A stretch of DNA of 12,676 bases from Luteimonas_C sp035250245 (GTDB lineage: Bacteria > Pseudomonadota > Gammaproteobacteria > Xanthomonadales > Xanthomonadaceae). The stretch is from positions 1-12,676 of the forward strand of contig DATFFH010000029.1 of assembly GCA_035250245.1 (NCBI GenBank). Reading direction: 5' to 3'. Under the pieces are notes generated by a model that was not told the DNA's origin, did not search any database, and worked only from the letters and a program-made list of their open reading frames with translations. The number at the start of each line of letters is the position of its first letter. The stretch's first letter is position 1. Below are positions 6,560 through 10,957 of the stretch, one piece after another. Position numbers and translations under genes: made by a program.

Positions 6560-7294
6560 ATGCGCGCCGCGACGATCCAGGTTTTCGTGCTATTGCTGGC
6601 TTTGTGCGCCGCCGCCTGCCGCGGAGACCCGATGGACGCCAAGCAAGTCTTCCCCGATCCCAAGACCGCCTCCCTGGCCGCCGCCGCCGCGGACGGCGAT
6701 GCGCCGCGCGTGCGCGAACGGGTACGCGAGGGCGCGGACCCGGACGCGCAGGGCGATAAGGGCATGAACCTGCTGCAGTACGCCTTGGCCGAACAGAATC
6801 CGGACGGCTTGAAAGCTCTGCTGGACAATGGCGCGGATGCGTCCAAACCCGGGATGGGCGGCAGCACCGTGATCCACAACGCGGCGATCGCGAACGATGC
6901 GGTGTATCTGGAAATCCTGTTGGCCCATCGCGCCGATCCCGACGCGCCGCACGGCCAGACCGGTGCCCCGCCGCTGTCGGCCGCGGCCGGCCCGCGCACC
7001 GACAAGCAATTCCAGTTGCTGCTCTCGGCCGGCGCCGATCCGAATCGCGCCGACCGCACCGGCAACACCCCGCTGCATGCGGCGGCGATGATCAACGCCG
7101 GCGCCCATGTGCTGGCCTTGCTGAAGGCCGGCGCCGATCCGCGCGCCAAGAACGCGCAGGGCGAAACGTTCCAGCCCTACTACTTCAAGCTGCCCGAAGC
7201 CCGGTTGAGCGAAACCGCGCGACAGGAGCGCAAGGATGTCGTGGCCTGGCTGCAAGCGCAGGATGTGGCGCTGGAGGCGCCCGCCTCGCCTTAG
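6560..7294 (+). CDS. Ankyrin-repeat lipoprotein, candidate immunity protein (module 1)
   Basis: A 244-residue protein. Residues 1-20 form a lipoprotein signal peptide: MRAATIQ, a hydrophobic core VFVLLLALCAAA, then Cys20 as the likely lipidated residue (Cys16 is less suitable because Leu precedes it). Arg rather than Asp at +2 predicts outer-membrane sorting. The mature part holds about five ankyrin repeats (roughly 35-66, 68-98, 101-133, 136-166, 168-198) with recognisable GADPDAQGDKGMNLLQYA and TGNTPLHAAAMINAGAHVLA units, then a capping helix. It aligns end to end with the lipoprotein at 9614. A periplasm-facing ankyrin scaffold next to a lipase-like gene fits an immunity protein that binds and blocks the enzyme. 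The ATG at 6560 is chosen because it gives a clean signal peptide; a TTG at 6533 would add nine polar residues. Ankyrin and lipoprotein calls are firm; immunity role is inferred. Confidence 0.83.
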   Translation: MRAATIQVFVLLLALCAAACRGDPMDAKQVFPDPKTASLAAAAADGDAPRVRERVREGADPDAQGDKGMNLLQYALAEQNPDGLKALLDNGADASKPGMGGSTVIHNAAIANDAVYLEILLAHRADPDAPHGQTGAPPLSAAAGPRTDKQFQLLLSAGADPNRADRTGNTPLHAAAMINAGAHVLALLKAGADPRAKNAQGETFQPYYFKLPEARLSETARQERKDVVAWLQAQDVALEAPASP

Positions 7295-7363
7295 CTGGAC
7301 GCCGCCTTCCGTTTTTCCCGTCAATGGTTTTGCCGCACCCCGCGGACAAGCCAAGGACGATGC

Positions 7364-7684
7364 ATGACCGGATTGCACGACCAGGCGCTGGCCAGCGCCG
7401 ACAGGATCGAAGCGGAATTGCGCCGGATCGGCGCCTGGCGGGACAATCCGCTCCCGGAGGCCGCCTACGGTTTCCGCAAAGCCTTCGCGGCCGACACCAT
7501 GGCGTTCGAAGAATGGCTGCAATTCGTGCTGCTGCCCCGGGTGCGGGAAATCGCGGCGGAGCGCGGCAATTTCCCGCCACGCAGCCAGGTGGGGACCTAT
7601 GCCATCCGCAACCTGGACGGCCGCGAGGACTGCGACGGGCTGATCGGCCTGCTCTGCGAGTTCGACTACCTGTTCGGCCCGTAG
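7364..7684 (+). CDS. YqcC-family (DUF446) protein
   Basis: A 106-residue soluble protein matching the small YqcC/DUF446 family. The N-terminal helix has IEAELRRIGAW, and the family core DTMAFEEWLQFVLLPRVREI (45-64) follows, with the conserved W-L-x-F/W-x-L-x-P-R pattern. It ends in a short helix, CDGLIGLLCEFDYLFGP. The length is as expected, so it appears intact. The molecular role of this family is not known to me. The ATG has AAGGA (7353-7357) at good spacing. It lies between the two hydrolase/ankyrin modules and 69 bases after the first ankyrin gene. I see no reason to make it part of either module. Its TAG stop is contributed by the GTAG head of the REP pair that begins at 7681, so the repeat may have defined the current C-terminus. 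Confidence 0.8.
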   Translation: MTGLHDQALASADRIEAELRRIGAWRDNPLPEAAYGFRKAFAADTMAFEEWLQFVLLPRVREIAAERGNFPPRSQVGTYAIRNLDGREDCDGLIGLLCEFDYLFGP

Positions 7685-7807
7685 GGTGGGCCTTGGCCCA
7701 CCATTGCCATATCCCAAGTCTCCGCGAACAAAAGTCGAAACGCGGGCCCTTCGCTCATTGTCCGTCGCGACTGTAAGACGGCAATGGTGGGCCAAGGCCC
7801 ACCCTAC
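7681..7807. repeat. REP pair, class gtgggcc-tt-ggcccac (family E)
   Basis: GTAG at 7681-7684 overlaps the stop codon of the YqcC-like gene. The arms are gtagggtgggcc-ttggcccaccattgcc (7681-7708) and its reverse complement (7780-7807, ending CTAC). A unique interior of about 70 bases separates them, longer than in the other pairs. The rest of 7808-7895 holds no clear promoter or other feature. Confidence 0.87.
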
Positions 7808-7895
7808 GCCGTGCTCCCTAGGGTCTGCACTAGCTATTCAGCCGATCGGACCATTGCCAACCTACGGCCTAGTACGGTCAACCCCGGTGGTCCGC

Positions 7896-9398
7896 ATGTC
7901 CCTGCTCGACGGCGTCAACTCCAACGTCTCCAACGAAGCGTTGATGCGCTACCTGATGCAGCCGGTGCAACCGCAGCCGACGCAGCAGAGTTATCCGCGC
8001 GCCACGCAGACCAACGGCGAAAGCTTCAGTGACCAGATCGCCGGCCAGCAGCCGCAGCAGCAGAACGATCTGCAGTTCGCGCAGATGTCCAACGACGTCT
8101 ACAAGACCACTGGGCCGGATGGCACGGGCACGCAATCGGAAACCGAACTCGAAGCCGCCGGCTGGAACCGCCTGCAGCCGGACCCGAACGGCGGCAATTT
8201 CCTGGTCGACAAGCAGGGCAACCACATCCCGATCGATCCGGCGATGCTGGAAGATTCCAACACCGGCTTCCGCGCCGGCATCTACCAGAACGACCAGGGC
8301 CAGTACGTGGTCGCCTACGCCGGCACCGATCCGTCGGAAATGGCTGACCTCGGCGCCGACGCCGGCCAGGCGTTCGGCTTCGAGACCGCGCAGTACAACC
8401 AGGCAGTGGCGCTGGCCAAGGAAGCCGAGGTCGCGTTCGGCGACGGCAACGTGGTCTTCACCGGCCACTCGCTGGGCGGCGGCTTGGCCACCGCGGGCGC
8501 GCTGGCTACCGGCAGCGCGGGCGTGACGTTCAACGCCGCGGGCCTGAGCGACGACACGCTATCCGATCTGGGCTTCAGCCCGAACGCCGCCCGCGAAAAC
8601 GTCGCCGACAGCGGCCAGGTGCGCCGCTACATCGTCGAAACCGATCCGCTGAACACCGTGCAGCAGGACGTGCCCGTCCTGAACGGCACGCCCGACGCGG
8701 TCGGCACCGAATGGCGCGTCGCTCTGCCCGCCGGCATGACCCCGTTCATCGACAGCCACGGCGGCAGCGGCAACGGCACCTCCTTCGTCGAAGCCCTGCG
8801 CACCGGCACGCCGCGCGCGCCCGAGTCCGAAGTGCTGAACGTCGACGGCCTGGCCGGCGACGTGCGCGAGAACGCGTCCGAATACACGATCAACAGCGTC
8901 GGCAACATCGCCGAAGGCCTGTGGACCACCGGCACCGACGTGGTCGATTCGGTCAGCGGCAAGGTCGACGACGTGCAGAACGTGATCGACACCGACTTCG
9001 CCCAGGGCGATTACGTCGAAGGTTCGTTCAACATCCTGGGCGACGTGGCCGAAGGCGCGTTCAACGTGACCGGCGATCTGGTCTCGGGCGGCGCCGACTA
9101 CGCCAGCGCGCAGGTGAGCGAGATCGCCAACTACGGCGGCAGCACGATCCGCGACCTGGGCGATTTCCTGGGTCTGGAAACCCCGGCCAACGCCGTGGCC
9201 GGCGTGCTTGAAGGCGGCGGCGAGCTGGTCGGCGACGTGATCGAATTCGGCGGCGACGCCGTCGAATGGACCGCCGACACGCTGGGCACCGTGACCGAAG
9301 GCGTGGTCGACTTCACCGGCGACGTGGCCCAAGGCGTGACGGACTTCGCCGGCGACGTGGCCGAGGGCGTCAACAGCGTGATGCCCTGGAACTGGTAA
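7896..9398 (+). CDS. Lipase class 3-like alpha/beta hydrolase with 11-residue-repeat tail, candidate secreted effector (module 2)
   Basis: A 500-residue protein with no signal peptide. Residues 1-60 are Gln/Pro/Ser-rich. The hydrolase domain (about 60-300) parallels the protein at 5401: LQFAQMSNDVYK, NTGFRAGIYQNDQGQYVVAY, elbow GHSLGGG (190-196, Ser192), Asp250 in VETDPLN, and His288 in FIDSHGGSG as the probable catalytic base. Residues about 338-500 are different: strongly acidic, Gly/Val-rich and built from 11-residue units such as YVEGSFNILGD, VAEGAFNVTGD, VTEGVVDFTGD and VAQGVTDFAGD. Such hendecads usually make amphipathic helices on lipid surfaces. The frame is open back to 7686, but that stretch is REP sequence; ATG 7896 gives an N-terminus like other family members. 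Next gene: ankyrin lipoprotein at 9614. Role as membrane-acting effector is inferred from this pairing; an autolytic or outer-membrane housekeeping lipase is the alternative. Confidence 0.8.
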   Translation: MSLLDGVNSNVSNEALMRYLMQPVQPQPTQQSYPRATQTNGESFSDQIAGQQPQQQNDLQFAQMSNDVYKTTGPDGTGTQSETELEAAGWNRLQPDPNGGNFLVDKQGNHIPIDPAMLEDSNTGFRAGIYQNDQGQYVVAYAGTDPSEMADLGADAGQAFGFETAQYNQAVALAKEAEVAFGDGNVVFTGHSLGGGLATAGALATGSAGVTFNAAGLSDDTLSDLGFSPNAARENVADSGQVRRYIVETDPLNTVQQDVPVLNGTPDAVGTEWRVALPAGMTPFIDSHGGSGNGTSFVEALRTGTPRAPESEVLNVDGLAGDVRENASEYTINSVGNIAEGLWTTGTDVVDSVSGKVDDVQNVIDTDFAQGDYVEGSFNILGDVAEGAFNVTGDLVSGGADYASAQVSEIANYGGSTIRDLGDFLGLETPANAVAGVLEGGGELVGDVIEFGGDAVEWTADTLGTVTEGVVDFTGDVAQGVTDFAGDVAEGVNSVMPWNW

Positions 9399-9426
9399 GC
9401 AACGATCAGCCTTCTACCGCTTGCTT

Positions 9427-9546
9427 TAGCCCTCTCCTGCGAAGCGGGGTGAGAAGCCCTGCTTGCGAGCCATGGCTCGCAGGGCGCCGAACGCCAATGC
9501 GCCCAAGCGCATTGGCCGGGGCGCGAAGCGGGGTTGGGTGAGGGCA
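9427..9546. repeat. Compound palindromic intergenic element with 12-bp direct repeats
   Basis: The block begins tagccctctcc and ends gggtgagggca, an inverted outer frame seen in many Xanthomonadaceae intergenic repeats. The 12-mer gcgaagcggggt occurs at 9439-9450 and again at 9523-9534. Between the copies lie two internal palindromes: gcgagcc-at-ggctcgc (9465-9480) and gccaatgcgc-ccaa-gcgcattggc (9492-9515). It is not GTAG-headed and so differs from the REP pairs. It lies between hydrolase 2 and ankyrin lipoprotein 2. Confidence 0.75.
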
Positions 9547-9560
9547 CGCGGACTTACAAT
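9534..9560 (+). promoter_or_regulatory. Weak promoter candidate before ankyrin lipoprotein 2
   Basis: TACAAT at 9555-9560 is a good -10 match. The only -35-like hexamer upstream, TTGGGT at 9534-9539, leaves a short 15-base spacer and sits at the edge of the compound repeat. If real, it would let the putative immunity gene be expressed independently of the hydrolase gene. Confidence 0.25.
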
Positions 9561-9613
9561 TCCTTCGCAACGTTCCCGTTAGCCTGCCGCCGTTCCCGCA
9601 CCGGCTACCGACC

Positions 9614-10381
9614 ATGCTGACCGCCAACGGACCCCAAGCCACGCGCCGCGTGTTCCGCGCGCTGTCCTTCTTCTCCCTTATGCTGCTGGCGTGCGCCGCC
9701 TGCGCACGCCAAGGAACTTCCGCGCCGATGGACACCGCCAAGACCTTCCACGATTCCGCTTCCGCCGTGCTGGCCGAGGCCGTCAAGGCCGGAGACGCCG
9801 CGCGGATCAAGGAACTGGTCGCCGGCGGCGCCAATCCCAATGCGCAAGGCGAGAAAGGCCTGACCATGCTGCAGTGGGCCATGCTCAACCAGAGCCGGGC
9901 CGGCTTCGACGCCCTGCTCGCCGCCGGCGCCGATCCTGCGCGCGGCAACGACAACGGCGTCACCGCCGTGCACCTGGCCGCGATGGCCGACACCGATTAC
10001 TACCTGCGCAAGCTGCTGGAAAAGGGCGCCAGCGCGGACACGCCGAACACCGTCACCGGCGCCACGCCGCTGATGGCCGCACTGATGGCCGAACGCGCCG
10101 ACCATGCCGATACGCTGCTGAAAGCCGGCGCCAAGATCGCCGCCGCCGACCGCCAGGGCAACACGGCCCTGCACCTGGCCGCCAAGATCAACGAAACCAG
10201 CCGCGTGCTGCAGTTGCTGGAAGCCGGCGCCGACCCGAACGCGAAGAACGCGCAAGGCGTCACCTTCCAGCGCTATCTGTTCATGACGCCGGAAACCTCG
10301 CTGAACCTGAAGAGCAAGCGAGAGCGCGAACAAGTGCGCGAATGGCTGGAAGCGCACAACATCGAAGTCGAAGCCGGCTGA
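9614..10381 (+). CDS. Ankyrin-repeat lipoprotein, candidate immunity protein (module 2)
   Basis: A 255-residue protein. The N-terminus MLTANGPQATRRVFRALSFF, followed by SLMLLAC, is a textbook lipoprotein signal peptide with lipobox L-L-A-Cys27; Ala at +2 predicts outer-membrane sorting. After a short linker, about five ankyrin units follow, for example GANPNAQGEKGLTMLQWAML, GVTAVHLAAMADTDYYLRKL and QGNTALHLAAKINETSRVLQ. The protein ends with a charged helix (KREREQVREWLEAHNI). It aligns with the lipoprotein at 6560 over its full mature length, including the shared PMD motif just after the signal, GADPxAKNAQGxTFQ and the closing WL-A segment. Its position after hydrolase 2 mirrors module 1, which is the main argument for a paired, protective role. 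The chosen ATG gives the complete signal peptide. The 215-base gap upstream holds the compound repeat. Confidence 0.85.
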   Translation: MLTANGPQATRRVFRALSFFSLMLLACAACARQGTSAPMDTAKTFHDSASAVLAEAVKAGDAARIKELVAGGANPNAQGEKGLTMLQWAMLNQSRAGFDALLAAGADPARGNDNGVTAVHLAAMADTDYYLRKLLEKGASADTPNTVTGATPLMAALMAERADHADTLLKAGAKIAAADRQGNTALHLAAKINETSRVLQLLEAGADPNAKNAQGVTFQRYLFMTPETSLNLKSKREREQVREWLEAHNIEVEAG

Positions 10382-10412
10382 CGATTCGCTTCGTCTTTTT
10401 CGCTTCGTCTTT

Positions 10413-10440
10413 GTAGAGCGGAGCTTGCTCCGCTGCCGTT
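10413..10440 (+). repeat. Single REP unit, family B, copy 2
   Basis: GTAG at 10413-10416 is followed by the stem agcggagc-tt-gctccgct. It is the reverse complement of the unit at 4774-4799 and, like that one, directly adjoins a family A pair. Confidence 0.8.
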
Positions 10441-10446
10441 GCTCTT

Positions 10447-10522
10447 GTGGGAGCGGCTTTAGCCGCGAGCTTTCCATCAAATCACTGTGACCTGAAGAGC
10501 TCGCGGCTAAAGCCGCCCCTAC
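10447..10522. repeat. REP pair, family A, copy 3 (inverted, shortened interior)
   Basis: The left unit has lost the GTAG head (GTGG at 10447-10450) but keeps gcggct-tt-agccgc and gcgagct. The right unit is its inverted copy, ending CTAC at 10519-10522. The interior atcaaatcac matches the reverse complement of the gcgatttgat core of copies 1 and 2, so this copy is inserted the other way round and is about 14 bases shorter. It lies between the convergent ankyrin and DUF2277 genes and can serve both as terminator. Confidence 0.83.
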
Positions 10523-10537
10523 AAAAAGCCGGCCCGA

Positions 10538-10813
10538 CTAGCGAACCGGCGCGAACCGCTGCGCCGACCGCGCCTTCGCCTTGGCCGCCTCCACTTCACG
10601 ATCGCGCGGCTCGGCGATCGTCACCAGCGAATCGACCAGGTTCCGCGCCGACGCCGCGATTTCTTCCACCGCCCGATCGAACGCCGCCTGATTGGCCTTG
10701 GACGGAGCGTTGAAGCCACTTAGTTTGCGCACGAACTGCAGCGAGGCATCGCGCACTTCGCGGTCGGTTGCGGGCGGTTCGAAGTTGAATAAGGTTTTGA
10801 TGTTGCGGCACAT
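10538..10813 (-). CDS. DUF2277 family protein
   Basis: A 91-residue protein that matches DUF2277 along its length. It starts MCRNIKTLFNFEPPATDREV, continues with ASLQFVRKLSGFNAPSKAN and a helix AFDRAVEEIAASARNLVDSL, and ends with the basic EVEAAKAKARSAQRF segment. The start codon at 10813 is supported by GGAGG seven bases upstream on the minus strand and by the family's invariant-looking MCRN N-terminus. An open frame extending back to 10918 is therefore rejected. It is a small, soluble, mostly helical protein with no signal. Function is unknown; I recognise the family but not a role. It lies 144 bases downstream of the kinase/TPR gene on the same strand, with no clear sign of co-transcription. 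Confidence 0.87.
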   Translation of the reverse strand: MCRNIKTLFNFEPPATDREVRDASLQFVRKLSGFNAPSKANQAAFDRAVEEIAASARNLVDSLVTIAEPRDREVEAAKAKARSAQRFAPVR

Positions 10814-10957
10814 GGAAGATCCTCCAGCCTCGGCACGACCGTCGTTCACGCGTACGCCGGTCCCATACCGGCGATTCTGCCCCAGCCGAATTAGGAATTC
10901 GTCAAGATATTCAACCAACGGCCGGAATCGCCGGCGCAGGCCGCAACGAGAAAGGCG

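Noticed and set aside
6590..7795. 401-codon minus-strand open frame across ankyrin 1 and the YqcC-like gene
   Set aside because: It covers two genes with clear family motifs on the plus strand, so it is a shadow.
5334..7872. CCCTAG followed by GGCCTA upstream of both hydrolases as a shared regulatory motif
   Set aside because: The spacing differs (27 versus 50 bases) and the hexamers are too short to be convincing.
7686..7895. In-frame 70-codon extension of hydrolase 2 upstream of 7896
   Set aside because: It is translated REP-pair sequence and overlaps the palindromes; the ATG at 7896 gives a sensible N-terminus.
5401..9398. XVIPCD-type C-terminal secretion domain (Xanthomonadales type IV secretion effectors) in either hydrolase
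   Set aside because: Neither C-terminus shows the expected domain; one is a short charged helix and the other an 11-residue repeat tail.
2149..10522. CRISPR array
   Set aside because: The repeats are inverted pairs scattered between genes, not regularly spaced direct repeats with spacers.
10820..10957. Promoter with TTGACG upstream of the DUF2277 gene, and a GC hairpin as kinase-gene terminator
   Set aside because: No acceptable -10 lies 16-18 bases from TTGACG, and the stems (gccgg/ccggc) are only five or six bases with no U-tract.
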